Shown here: one piece after another, positions 1 through 11,340 of the stretch
How the letters are laid out: every line of letters begins with the position of its first letter
Numbering within the stretch: the stretch's first letter is position 1
Source of the DNA: Capsicum annuum
Taxonomy: Eukaryota > Streptophyta > Magnoliopsida > Solanales > Solanaceae
Length of the DNA: 64,000 nucleotides
Reading direction: 5' to 3'
NCBI RefSeq assembly: GCF_002878395.1
Contig: NC_061114.1
Coordinates: 165,605,898-165,669,897, forward strand
The notes under the pieces: model-generated
The model's database searches: none
The model's input: the letters and a program-made list of their open reading frames with translations, nothing else
What the model was told of the DNA's origin: nothing
Translations under genes and position numbers: made by a program

Positions 1-1213
1 CAAATTATAAACATGCAAGTGAAAAATTTATAACGTACCAGTAACCACGTCAGGAGAATTTTCCTAATCTTTCCAGGACTAGAGAGCATAAAGTCTATTT
101 GGGCGTTGCCCACTAGTAGCACTGGAAGTGGCACCCTGCTAATTTTGGTGACCGTACTGAGCTGAGGAACGGTTCTGCTAACTCTGGAAACCTATCTGAG
201 GACAATCTCTAACTTTGTGGCCTGGCTTGCCACATCCAAAACAAATATTGCTGCCAGCTCTATAAATTCCCTGATGGTGTTTTCCATAAGTCTAACAAAG
301 AGGATTAGTTTGAGAATTGCTAACGCTAGAGCCTGGTGCCATATCTTTATTACTATCCCTGAACTTAGGAGCTGGAGAGCTAAATAAAGAAGGAGATAGA
401 ACTGATGACTTAGGACGAAACTGAGAACGGTTTCCTCCCCCTGACATAAGCTGAGAAAAGTGGAAACTACATATCCTTGCTCTTTTATTCTGCTTCTCCC
501 TCTATCTTAATCTTTTGCTCTTCTATCTGCTGAGCATGAGTTATAAGCCTGGCTATGTTTATGTCACTATTCAACATCGCGGGCCTGCACTCATTGACCA
601 TACTATTAATCACCCTAAAAACAAACTTGTTCATCTTGGCCCTGCTATTTGCAACCATATGAGGAGCATATCTGGCTAATTGAGTAAAGTTAAGAGAATA
701 CTCTTTCACCGTCATGTTGCCCTGCCTGAGGTTGAGAAATTCTAATACCTTATCTTCTCTCAGCTATAGCGGAAAGAATCTATCTAAGAATGCGATGACA
801 AACTCCTCCCATTCTATGGATCCTAGATCAATTGACCTCTCTGACTTCCACTGCTTGAACAAAGTGTGAGCAACATCCTATAGCTGATATGCATCTAGCT
901 CAACACTCTCAACAGCTGACACCCCCATGATATCTGTAACCTTCTAAAATTAGTCAAAGAATTCCTGAGGATCTTCTTGCGACTTAGACCCAAAAAAGGA
1001 TGAAGGATTTATTCGGGTGAAGTCCCAAATCCTGGTTGCAGCTGAATTGGCCACTGGGTTGGTCGAAACGACAGCTGGTCGTTCATTCTGAGCAATAACT
1101 TACTGAGCAAGAGTAGTGAATGTAGCTCTGAACTCTGCATGAGAGATATGTTCGCCCAAAGGATCTTTGGGCTGAGGGGCTGACTGATTTCCAATTCTCT
1201 TATTAAGAGGCAT
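1..1213 (-). pseudogene. RE-1 gag, plus first codons of protease (Tekay/Del-like)
   Basis: Capsid/nucleocapsid polyprotein of a chromovirus-type Ty3/Gypsy element, which packages element RNA into particles. Read on the minus strand, the ATG at 1213 opens MPLNKRIGNQ, and the frame runs through WDFTRINPSSFFGSK and EWEEFVIAFLDRFFPL. The longest intact part is 485-715 (MTVKEYSLNFTQLARYAPHM...). A CX2CX4HX4C zinc knuckle, CFGCGKPGHKVRDC, lies near 200-245. At the left edge VTGTL.IFHLHVY marks the start of protease, so the rest of pol lies outside the window. In-frame stops occur after TLAQ and after FFPL, and the frame breaks after the 485-715 segment, so it is dead. The order gag, primer site, LTR leaves the orientation in no doubt. 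Confidence 0.9.
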
Positions 1214-1417
1214 GTTATGTAAATGGAAGAGAATGGGATTAAACTAAGAGATTAACTTGAGATTATGCTCACTGGCATGACATAAATGCTGAAAAATGGA
1301 AAACTATTCCTAAACATCTTATAGCCTCCTGCACATAGGTGTGGCATGCAACACACCCATGCACAAGACTCTACTAGATGCGACTTTCAAACTTCCTAGG
1401 ACACTATTGAACCTGAG

Positions 1418-1430
1418 GCTCTAATACCAA
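1418..1430 (-). other. RE-1 primer binding site (initiator-Met type)
   Basis: Minus-strand reading TTGGTATTAGAGC is one base from the TGGTATCAGAGC complement of initiator tRNA-Met used by plant chromoviruses. It sits 3 bp inside the LTR end at 1434, the expected spacing, and fixes the inner end of the 5' LTR. Confidence 0.85.
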
Positions 1431-1433
1431 GTT

Positions 1434-3912
1434 TGTAAAGCCCAGAATCTGGTACCCAGAATGCTACATGGTGCTCATGACCCCAAAGGACCACAAGCTA
1501 ACCCATGACTGATATCTGTACCTATATACTGGATAACGTCATAAAAAATGCAAAAATAATAGTCTGCAATATACCGTAAGGTTCAAAATGGATAAAACAT
1601 AATATCTGAGAGTATGGTGTATCAATACCAAAATATGAACTGAAATAAACAATCTGAACATACTATAGTTTGAAAAGCCTCTAACTGACTGACCTATCGA
1701 AATAAGGAGTTGATGGGACATTTCACCAACTAACACCAACTACTGAGATAAAATAAGTAATGAAATAATAAAGAAATGATCATGTCCTAGAAGGAGGAGG
1801 ACTTACTACTAACTCTGACTGCTGAGACTGAAATGCTACTGATGCTCTAGAGCTCGTGCTTCTGAACCTATGGTATAAAACACCGTAGCGCAAATGCGTT
1901 AGTATGATTGAATGTATTGGTATGCATGTGAGGTAGGCTGAATGTAGAGGGTTAAAATGCAAGAACAATACTAACTTACTATATAACAGGAATGTGAGAA
2001 AACATACATGAATAAATGACTGTAACTAAATTTATGATGATACTTACTAATAAGTCTGAATATTGATAACATGAGTTACTGATAACTGACACTAAGCGAC
2101 TGTATCTGACAGTCTAGGTTCTAATGGAACTAGCTGAGTTCTGTAATATTCTGAGTTAAATATATCTGATAGTCCTGAATTCTATAGATCTATCTGAGAT
2201 CTATTGTCGAGACTAAGACTGAAACTCTAACTGTGTGAAGTAGTCATCTAACTGACATGCCCCAAATAAAGCAATATAGCTAAGTTGGGGTCCAATCTGT
2301 AACCCCAATAGGAAGTGTGTCAATACCGCGCCACCGGTAAGGACAAGCTGTGAGTGACCCTTAACAGGTAGGTACTCAACTGAGAATGGTGGGAACCCTC
2401 AACTGGCAAGTAAGCCACCTCACCAACCCTCAACTGGTAGGTTATATGTATCAACTATGCTGGCTATGTAGTTCTGCAATTAAAGGATTGGTTCTAAGAA
2501 TCACACCCTCTACTGACAGGTAAGTTCCCATCATTAATTGAGCTGAACTGGACTGAGTTAACTGAGTTACATTGACTGATAGAATACTATTGAGATTACT
2601 AAATTACTGAGATTTCCTGAGTCACATGACTGGTTGAGTTCTATTGTCCATGGCTTGACTGAGAGTATTATGAAAAAATGACACTGGCTCTAGGCACACA
2701 GCTAAGTTGTTGGGTACAAGTACCCCCGGGACTTGATAGAAGGAAACTAAAAAGGCATGACATTCTTGAATACATAACCAACATCAACAATCCACAATAT
2801 AATCATTCGGGGATTTCATGAAGCACATGGTTATCATAAACTTTTACATGGTAGAAATGCGCATATTAAGTATCATAATTTCATACTCTAACATCATGAG
2901 CATTCCAAGAAACATCTACATTGTACATCAATAGAATGGGAGTCATTTGAACATAAGGGTAAGACATGCATTTATCATATGGGTTACAATTGAGCTATAA
3001 TACACAATTTCTATCCTCTTAGGCATTTTATCAAATACCTTACATGTACAACTGAGGGAATATGTGTAATCATCAAATTACACATATTGAACAAATCCAT
3101 TCATAGATTTCAACTTGCATGCTAACTTAGTTTTATCAATAACACGGAAAGATTCCAACTTGGGAATCGTACAACAAGATAAACATGGTTACAAAATAAC
3201 CCACAACATAAACATCATGATTTATAATTTGAAATAGGGTTCTTGAGCTTTATGGATGAAATAAATCCATAAATCAATACTATGCATACCTTTGATGGAA
3301 GATTCTTGAAAACAAATGGTGAAATTTTTTAAATTGGAAACCCTAAGCTTGTTGTTGATGGATTTGAGAGAGAAATCACTATAAGTTGGGTGAAATAGGG
3401 TTGAATTACATTTTTGTGACTTATATAGGGATGGAAAATTTGACCCTTTTGCACTTGAGGACACGGTCATTTAATGACTAAAAACTGGGTGTCGACGCTA
3501 CAAGCGATGCGGCATGTTGATGGTTTCGATGCGATACTCGATGCATTGCGCCATGATCACATCAAGCCTTAGATGTTTGGGCTCTGGCGGCAGCCTACAC
3601 AAATATTGATCAACGCAATTGGCGACGCGGTGCGCCAAAATTGCGTTGGTCCACTATTTCGAGACTCCGAACATGATCTAAAGGTGTTTCAAAAAATCCA
3701 AAACTTGTTCAAAAACACCTATTTACCTTCCTAATCATGAATTAATGAAAATATGGGCTATTAAACGACATTAAGATGGTAAGATGAGATTTCCAACTTT
3801 CAAAGGCCAAAATAGGCTAAGTCTGGGAATTTGGTTAGAATTTTGTAAGTTTGGGACCCCTTGACAAGCTTAAAGGACTAAATTAAGCTCAGAATTTTCG
3901 TAGGGTCTTACA
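1434..3912 (-). mobile_element. RE-1 5' LTR (about 2.48 kb)
   Basis: On the minus strand the LTR begins TGTAAGACCCTACG at 3912 and ends CTGGGCTTTACA at 1434, with TGTAA...TTACA inverted termini. It is followed by the primer site and gag of RE-1. It is related to SL-3 (53543-55884): both carry a block of CTCAACTGGYAGG-like words (here 2330-2530) and a GC-rich block with GCGACGCGGTGCGCC-like words (here 3490-3660). The insertion is in the 3' LTR of RE-2, because sequence at 3913 matches the middle of an RE-9-type LTR near 50610-50635. The other LTR and target-site copy lie outside the window. The ORF at 3222-3470 has no known relative. Confidence 0.85.
2330..2530. repeat. Internal repeat block in RE-1 LTR
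   Basis: Several variants of CCCTCAACTGGTAGGTT and related words recur over about 200 bp. The same words, in reverse orientation, lie at 54780-55020 inside SL-3, which shows common LTR ancestry. I see no coding capacity here. Confidence 0.6.
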
Positions 3913-3984
3913 TAGACGTACACTGGTGATAGGCAATACGCATGCAAAAATCAATTCAAGGTATATAATCGATAGTACAATTTT

Positions 3985-4110
3985 ATCATCATAACCATAT
4001 CCATCGTAACCATCATTATCAGAATCATCATCATCATAATAATCATTATCACAACCATCATCATCATAACCATTATCATCATAGTGATTGTCATCATAAT
4101 CATCCTCCAG
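3985..4110. repeat. ATC/GAT-rich microsatellite
   Basis: Interrupted ATC/TCA triplets. The minus strand reads as a long Asp-rich frame (DDYDDNHYDDNGYDDDG), which is a composition artefact. The matching part of the RE-9 LTR (50330-50350) has only a few GATGAT units, so the repeat expanded in this copy. Confidence 0.75.
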
Positions 4111-5139
4111 CCTTATCGGGTATGTGGTTTCCATACATAAGGCTAGACGAACTCGCATCAAAAAATATACACATAGGAACAATAATATAGTCATCCTATA
4201 ACCCTATTGGGTATCAGTTTCATCATCACAGAGTCCTCTATCCTTGTTGAGTATCAATATCATCATCATAATGTCCTCTGGCCTTGTTGGTTATATAAGC
4301 ATATCATCATAGTCATACTTCGACCTTGTCGGGTATATAATCAGTATGATTATAATAAAAAATACACACACACATATATATAACATCAATACTAAAATAT
4401 GTCATTGGGTTTTACCCAAAATTTATATCATCAATGCAGTATCTTCCTCCATCCCATATAAAAGAGATGTATATATAGATATAACAGGTGTGCGGACTCA
4501 AGTTGTGGCTAAAAAGGTGTAAATCCATTGTCTGGAGTGAAACTCAAGACTAAATCATTATAAATATGCAGAAAGGGTTGGAATATCTCGCAACCAGAGT
4601 AATTAGTAGTATCAAATCATAAACCAAAATTCGTCTTGGTCAAATCTTTAAAACATCATTATTAACCTTTTTTACATGTAATTTATTCATTAAGATAGAC
4701 AATTATTATTATGAAGAAATCCATTTTAGGTTGGAAAGTAGGCTTTGACACTTATTTAGGGAAAATAGTAATAATTTTAAAATCTAATTGGAATCGTATC
4801 AATCACCGTTGCAATTATCATGAATGTACCAAATCAATGTATGCCATCACCAATATTCAAACAATGGAACCATAAGCATAAATATAACAATAAACTATAG
4901 TCACATCCTTTGCAAGGTTAAACACTTCACAAATGGCTAACTGATATCATAACACGACCTTTGGCCCAATAAGGTGTCAAGAATAATTATACATTATAAT
5001 CACGACCTTTGGTCCACATTCATATCCGAAATCCATATCAATAAATATATCTATAAATTATCTTATATCTATAAGCCATAGAATATTTATGAGACATGAA
5101 ATCTCCATAATCTATAAAGCATATCTATTATTATCTCTC

Positions 5140-5290
5140 ATCTCGGAGGCATCTCACATCTATGAGGCATAATATATCAACAAATATCTCATATCTAGCA
5201 GGCATAATATCCATAATCTTACATCTAGGAGGCATAATATCAATAAGCATATCATATCTAGGAGGCATAATATACTAGTAGTCCATAATT
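5140..5290. repeat. Degenerate tandem repeat with GGAGGCATAATAT core
   Basis: The word CATATCTAGGAGGCATAATAT and variants recur at roughly 35-50 bp spacing within the RE-2 LTR. Spacing is irregular, so the array is old or assembled stepwise. Confidence 0.6.
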
Positions 5291-7199
5291 TATAATTATA
5301 AGGCATATCACATCTTTAAGGCATCTCATATCTATAGGTCATATATCAAGACTATGAGGAGTATCATCTCTGTAGGACAAATACCACATCTAAGACTATA
5401 TCACAATCATGAGCCATTAATCATTAACCAGAGAAAATACGATCATCATTTGCCAAGTCTCTAACTGACCTTACTCTAAAGGCTTACTAGTCTCAACTAT
5501 GCCTTACATCCGTTATTAAGTCAGCATGGGCTAACACAGTTTTTAGCCTAAGGTGGGCCGAAAGAACCTACATCTAATCCTCGAATTCTATATTTAGGCA
5601 ATTTATACCCTGGATTGGGCTAATATATCTAAATTCACTTCATCATGGTACATAAGTCATAATTAACTCTAAGATAGGTAAGACACCTAGAGACATGAGA
5701 AATTTAGTCAACTCCACCTAAATTACGGTTTTAAGATCTCTAGAGTAGTCCAACTAAGGTTAATCATACTATCCATGCTTCCAATGCTTAAACCGCATCC
5801 CAAACCTAGCATCATATCATATCCATTCTATAATTTTTTTCAATCTAGGGAGAAGGCACTAGGATTCTAAAAGTGTAACATGCATTTCACCTTATGGGTC
5901 AAAACCCTCATCTAATCCCCAAACTTCAATCATTAAGACTAAATCATTCTACCCATAAATGAATCTTAACATTCACATTCAAATGAAATATATAACACAC
6001 ATCATCTTACGAAGAAGAGTGGAGAGAAGCCTAACTCAAAGCTGAACCGCAAATCCTTAAATCATTCACCAAACATTAGTTTTCAGTTCATGAGCCCAAA
6101 ATTCCTTCATGCTATCAAAAACATAATCTACTCATCAATATGATAAAAATGATACCCATAGTGCACCATTATGCTTTGGGTTAAAAATCGGCATCGAAAA
6201 CCCTATTTGGGTCCCACTTATGAAAAATGTATTTTCGAAAACAACCCAATATTCATACATTATCAAGGAATCTTAACCCTCAAGAATGGGTGAAAAACAA
6301 GCAAAATTTGGTCTAAAATCAAGCCTTTAATCTATTTGGGGTTTTGGTTAAGAATCACCAAAATCCACAAAGAAAAAGTTGTAATCTTACCTCAAATAGG
6401 AAGATAATTGCAAAAATATATGTTAATCAAGCTTCCAAGTCACCCATAAGTCTCAATTTTGAGTTATCACACTTATTAGGGCTTTTTCTAACAGTTATAG
6501 ATGAAAAATGAGTCCTTCCGTGATTTAAGTGGCCTATTTATATTCCTTCTAAGTAATCAGGTGTTGTAATGGCACACCCAGGTGTGTAATCACACTATCT
6601 GACCTCAGGAGAAGATATTGTGATTGCCATCACCATTAGTACAATCTCACTCTCTCCTCTGCACACCATGTGTGATTGCCGGCACCACATATAAGCTGAA
6701 ACTTAGAAAATTTCTAAGTTTCTGTTGATGCCTCAAGATTCATTCAAAATCTTATATAGGCAAATGAATTATGTAACCATACTAAATTTGACATTCTTAA
6801 TGCAATGGTGAACTCAGATTTTCCATCTGAGCTTGTTTTGACAAAATATAGGTCCCACACTTAAATTTCTAATTTTCCAACTTTCTGACCAAAAAGTTAA
6901 AATGAGCTCGGGTGCCTCGGGACCCGAACCAAAGGTCTACCTAGCGTAAAATTAATATTTCAGAGATACTGGCACAATAAAAATTTGCATCTAAGATTAT
7001 TTTACTAAAGTTTTTACCTGGTGGCCATTTGGAACCAGCGAAGACTTCTAAACAGGGAATTGCCTCTAGAAACCATATGAACTACCTGGTAATCAAACTG
7101 TCAGTCCTAGCAAGTCATAAATGACTTGGGACAGCTATAGGAAAGCTCTAATGACAAAAAATAAGCAAAAATATGAAAACTAACTAGTGTGTCATAACA

Positions 7200-7218
7200 A
7201 TATCCCTTACTAAAAGGA
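7200..7218 (-). other. RE-2 polypurine tract region
   Basis: Immediately upstream of the minus-strand LTR start at 7199 the strand reads GTCCTTTTAGTAAGGGATA. It is purine-enriched at its end and in the place where plus-strand DNA synthesis is primed. It is imperfect, as expected in a decayed copy. A similar TTCTTTTAGTAGTGGATA precedes the LTR at about 62940. Confidence 0.5.
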
Positions 7219-9955
7219 CTTTTGTCCTCAAAAGTCAACTAATAGAAAGATCTCAAAAGCTCAAAGGGATGAGGTACTGGGACCACATACCCCGAGCATG
7301 ACTTCCTAGATAACCTTTAAGAAGAGAGAAACCTTTTGAGGGATTTCGCTAAAGGTATCCCTTTTTCAACTAGCTCTCTTACTTTACTTTTAAACAAAAA
7401 ATAACAACTTCAATCACCAACTGGCCTTAACTAAACCAAAAAGTAATGATGCATAATGTCTGAACCACACCACACTGATACCATCGCGATACTTGTACAA
7501 TTCAACAAAGGTTCAACCGAGCCAAAATCAACCCAAGACATGAGTCATACCATCAACTCCAAATCAAAATATAACCTTTCTTTGCCATTCCACACCTGTT
7601 ATCAACTCGACACTCGAAGGAGAATCACCTGAGTCCTGTCCACGCAATCTCATCATAGACAACTCAAAGAACTAAGACTGGTCTACTTAAAGTCCATGCG
7701 ACAAATATGAGAATAAGCCCATAAGGCTATATCTCAGCATACAACTGGAGAAAATCAAGGAATGCAATCTATGACTATGCCACAACTAGTCTGGGTGGTA
7801 ATTAAACATAAATCAAGAAGATCAAGGATGTCCCATCAATCAAAAATAAATGATCCTCTCTAGAATGTCCCATCAATCAAAAATAAAATGATACTGAATC
7901 CACTAAAGTATATTACTCCCACTAAGTATATTATCCAAAATTCCTAAAAAAAACTGAAGACCCGTGGTCAAAGATGAAAAAAACTAATACCGGGTCCATG
8001 ACTATCATCTGAATACTTATCAACTATAATCCATCCTAAGTCAGGAAGACCGAATAGGCAATAATGGAGTAGGCTCAACCAGCCTATAAATGAAATTCAA
8101 ACTAAGACAAATCTAAAATAATGGCTGCACTCAAGTTCTACAACTCCATGATGAAATCTCAATATCAAGGTTGTATTGCTCATTCTCAAGTACCCAAACC
8201 AAACCTGAAGATGGGTAGGCATTCGTACTCTAAATCTATCTTAACTCCTAAATCGTCATTTCAAGGCGTCAAACCAAAAACTTAGCCAATAAGTCTAGAT
8301 TAAGGTCAACTACTCAAATAGACTTTAGTATCCAAATATGATAAATCCAAGAAAAATCATGTCGAACAAAAAATTAAGACATAGCTGAAGAACAAAATCA
8401 CCACAGGGACAAACCATCTATTAAAAATGTAAACAATCAATTTTATATCTGCTAGAGGGTAATAAATGTAGCCACAGAATAGAAATCATGACGAAAGATA
8501 AATCACCAGCGGAGAAATACAAATAACCCACTCCATATCCGCTGAAGGGCATTAACTATCAAAACATACTCAAGGAATCATAAAGTCCACAAACCATACT
8601 AGTAATGGCAAAAATCTAGCAACTCGGAGAAATGGAACTTAAGCCGGAAACTAAGCAATCCACCACACCATCTAAACAAAGAATATCCATTGGCACATAT
8701 AATCGAGGAGAAACACTCTACCAAGCCTCATTAGGATGAACAAACTCTAAAATGGGGGTTTCCTAAATACACCCAAATAGGACAATCATAACTTAAGCAA
8801 ACCATGAATCACATCATCGAGAAAGAATGCACCAATCTCAACACCAATGCTAGGTCAAGACCGCTATAAGAAAATGAACCAAATAACTAAAGATGAAGAA
8901 CTTTTGATTTGCCAACTCATAAAGTGATCACAGGGAAGACCACCTGCCTCTAACTCTAGAACTCTACTTTAAATAAGAGCCATATAACAGCAAGAAAGAA
9001 TCATCTAATCTCCACACCTGTACCAAGAGAAAACCATCAAATAAAAGACAAACCAAACCAATCAAAATGATGGATCCACGACATCTTGATATCAATATAA
9101 AAACCACTACCAGGCGATGAAATAGCCATAAAAAAAGAACAAATCCAAACTGGTCAAACTCAAAAATAGGCTAAGGGATGGTCGATGCAAAAACCTTCAC
9201 AACTTAGAAGGCAAGTCTAAGAATATCATACCCAAGAGTGGGAAATATAACTAAATTGCCAACTCTATCTCCATACAGAATCACAGAAGGCCAACTTACC
9301 TTTGATGCTACAATTGACTCCACAGTTAATCTAACATAGCCAACAAAAGGGAAAATAATCAACCTTACCTCTCTAAGGGAGAAAATCATCAAATTGGGCT
9401 AAAGTTCCTCAAATTACCAAATAAGAACCACAAAGAATAGAATTCTTACTAGATAACACTAGTCTAAATAGCTACCCAACGAGGATCAATAACATCAAGT
9501 AATGACAGGAATAGCAACAGTAATATCAACATCAATACCACTCATGGGCCACAATAAGGCCAATTTGCAAAGATAAATGGGACTCAAACCCAAATGCTAC
9601 ACCTAAAAAGAGAAAATATCAACACAGATCTACTCCAACCACTACTAAAAGAAATAAACCCTGTGGTAGCCATATAATTATGAATTCAATAACAAGGCAC
9701 ACAACAACCAATATAAACTCATCAAACATACAATCATCAATGGGCTCAAAAACCCCAATACACATAGTAAAAGGTAAATACATAAAATAAAAGAACACCT
9801 ATCATGATGAAATCCACAATCACATACTTGACAGGCCTAATGAAGAATAAAATAAATTGGTCCAAACTCAAATCGACTAGCTAAATCATTAACATAGGCG
9901 CCCTGCATACTATCTCTAACCGAAGATTCCACAACATCACAAGCCTGATTTTGAA
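7219..9955 (-). mobile_element. RE-2 interior downstream of gag, no recognised pol
   Basis: Minus-strand sequence collinear with the RE-9 interior at 53310-53542 and 55885-56560. Shared text includes GTATTGGGGTTTTTGAGCCC against TATTGGGGTTCTTGTACCC, and TTGGCTATGTTAGAT in both. Several frames were read. No RT (YNQI, F/YxDD), RNase H, or integrase HHCC/DDE motif was recognised, and the longest minus-strand frame is only 62 codons (9204-9392). It is either long non-coding interior of a non-autonomous element or pol decayed beyond recognition. The upstream gag is missing, because the sequence changes to RE-3 at about 9955. Confidence 0.6.
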
Positions 9956-10267
9956 TTTTTTCCAGGTCCATACGACTCCTACTCACAAGTCATACCATCT
10001 AGATACGACTCATAAAGAGTCTGTATGACCAAATTTCTTGAAATTTTTAGGATATTTTCTGCAATTTTTAGTCTTGCACACTGAACAATATATTAACCTA
10101 TAACTAAATAAGTTCAAAAACATGGGTTTCCTCTCATGCAACGCTTGATTTAATATTGCGACACTACGTAATGACCTTGTTAATTAAAATTCACCAAGGT
10201 TAATTTCAAAAACTACATTAATTTCCTTAGAGTTATGCATATAATATTTTACTCTTTGCCCATTTAC
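9956..10267 (-). mobile_element. RE-3 3' non-coding region
   Basis: Stretch after the integrase end. It contains the GGGTTTCCTCTCATGCAACGC motif at about 10120-10140. A counterpart lies at 34216-34240 in RE-7 and 42089-42105 in RE-8, a landmark after pol in Athila/Tat-type elements. At 9965-10025 there are repeated ATACGACTC/AGTCAT words matching those in the RE-3 LTR at 16830-17190. The 3' LTR that should follow is absent; RE-2 sequence begins near 9955. Confidence 0.6.
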
Positions 10268-11340
10268 CTAGAATGGGGCTTCACCACCCCTCTTCAATTC
10301 CAAAGCACCATATGGGAACACTCTTAACATTGTAAAGGGAACATACCATCTAGACTTCAACTTACCTGGAAACAAGCGAAGCCTTGATTTGTAAAGGAAA
10401 ACCTGGTCACCTTTTTTATATATTCTTCTATTGATTTTGTGATCATGATGCAACTTCATCTTTTGTTTGTAAAGTGCAAAACTTTCATACGCTCGGAGTT
10501 GGAATTCATCTAACTTATTCATACTATTCACCCTTGACTTGATTACATCTTGCCATTCAAAATTTAGCTTCTTCGAAGACCATAGTGCTTTATGTTCAAG
10601 CTCAATAGACAAGTGAAAAGCCTTTCCAAACACTAGCTGATAAGGTGAAGTACCAATGAGGGTTCTAAAAGTTGTATGGTAAGTCTATACCTCATCATCT
10701 AGCTTTCATGACCACTCAATCCTATTAGCATTGACTATCTTTGCCAAGATGGACTTAATTCTCTATTGGACACCTCAACCTATCCACTAGTCTGTGGATG
10801 ATAAGGTCTTGCCACCTTGTGATTGACTCCATACTTCTCCAGCAAATTATAGCACTAATTATAGCACGAGGCATGCCAAATTGAGAAAAGATATTCTTTT
10901 TCAAGAATGCAGTGACACTAAGTCCTTTATTAGTGGGAAGCGCAACTGCTTCTATTCATTTTAAAGCATAATCCACAACCACAAATATATACTTCTCTCC
11001 AAACAAACTCACAAAGAGTCTCATGAAATCCACACCCCATACATCAAGATTCTAATTCAAAGATAAGATTTCCAAACAAACTCACAAAGGGTCCCATGAA
11101 ATACACACCCCATACATCAAATAATTCTAATTCTAATATAGGAGTCATAGGAAGTTGATATCGTCTAGAAATGTTACCTTGTCGTTGACATTAATCATAA
11201 GCAAAAGCAAAATCATGTGTATTTTCTTAGATTATTGTCTAATAGTACACACATTCCAAGATCTTATGGGTTGTCTGAGTTCCTCCATGATGACCCCTTA
11301 CTAGTGAAGAATGACATGCCTCAAGTATACTTATCATCTC
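10268..11340 (-). pseudogene. RE-3 integrase
   Basis: Integrase, which inserts element cDNA into chromosomes. On the minus strand the N-terminal HHCC region is visible (ACHSSLVRGHHGG, later CQRQGN) near 11160-11320. The core follows with GVDFMRLFVSLFGEKY and AFLKKNIFSQFGMPRAIIS. The longest frame, 10268-10633, holds the C-terminal part (FGKAFHLSIELEHKALW ... FPGKLKSRWYVPF), typical of Athila/Tat integrases. The block around the second catalytic aspartate is missing: the reading passes from PRAIIS through a small TGCTATAATTA duplication into later sequence. A 73-bp tandem duplication lies in the core at 10998-11133. It cannot be active. Confidence 0.88.
10998..11133. repeat. 73-bp tandem duplication in RE-3 integrase
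   Basis: TCCAAACAAACTCACAAAG with the following 45 bp occurs at 10998 and again at 11071, offset 73 bp, and the copies differ at a few sites. It repeats the part encoding the first catalytic-aspartate region and breaks the frame. Confidence 0.8.

Larger units (their letters stand above)
3913..7199 (-). mobile_element. RE-2 3' LTR, truncated by RE-1
   Basis: The minus-strand start TGTTATGACACAC at 7199 is followed by sequence that matches the LTR starts at 63691 and 24101 (GTCATTTATGACTTGCTAGGACTGACAGTTTG and nearby, about 7090-7130). The 3913 edge (GTATTGCCTATCACCAGTGTACG) matches 50610-50635 inside the RE-9 5' LTR, so roughly the last 1.2 kb of this LTR lies beyond RE-1. It contains an expanded GAT/ATC stretch (3985-4110), a run of GGAGGCATAATAT repeats (5140-5290) and a block of GTGTGATTGC-like words (6540-6690). 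No gene is seen. Confidence 0.8.

Noticed and set aside
3889..4194. 101-codon Asp-rich frame on the minus strand
   Set aside because: It is a translation of an ATC/GAT microsatellite across the border of two LTRs; no conserved domain or start context.
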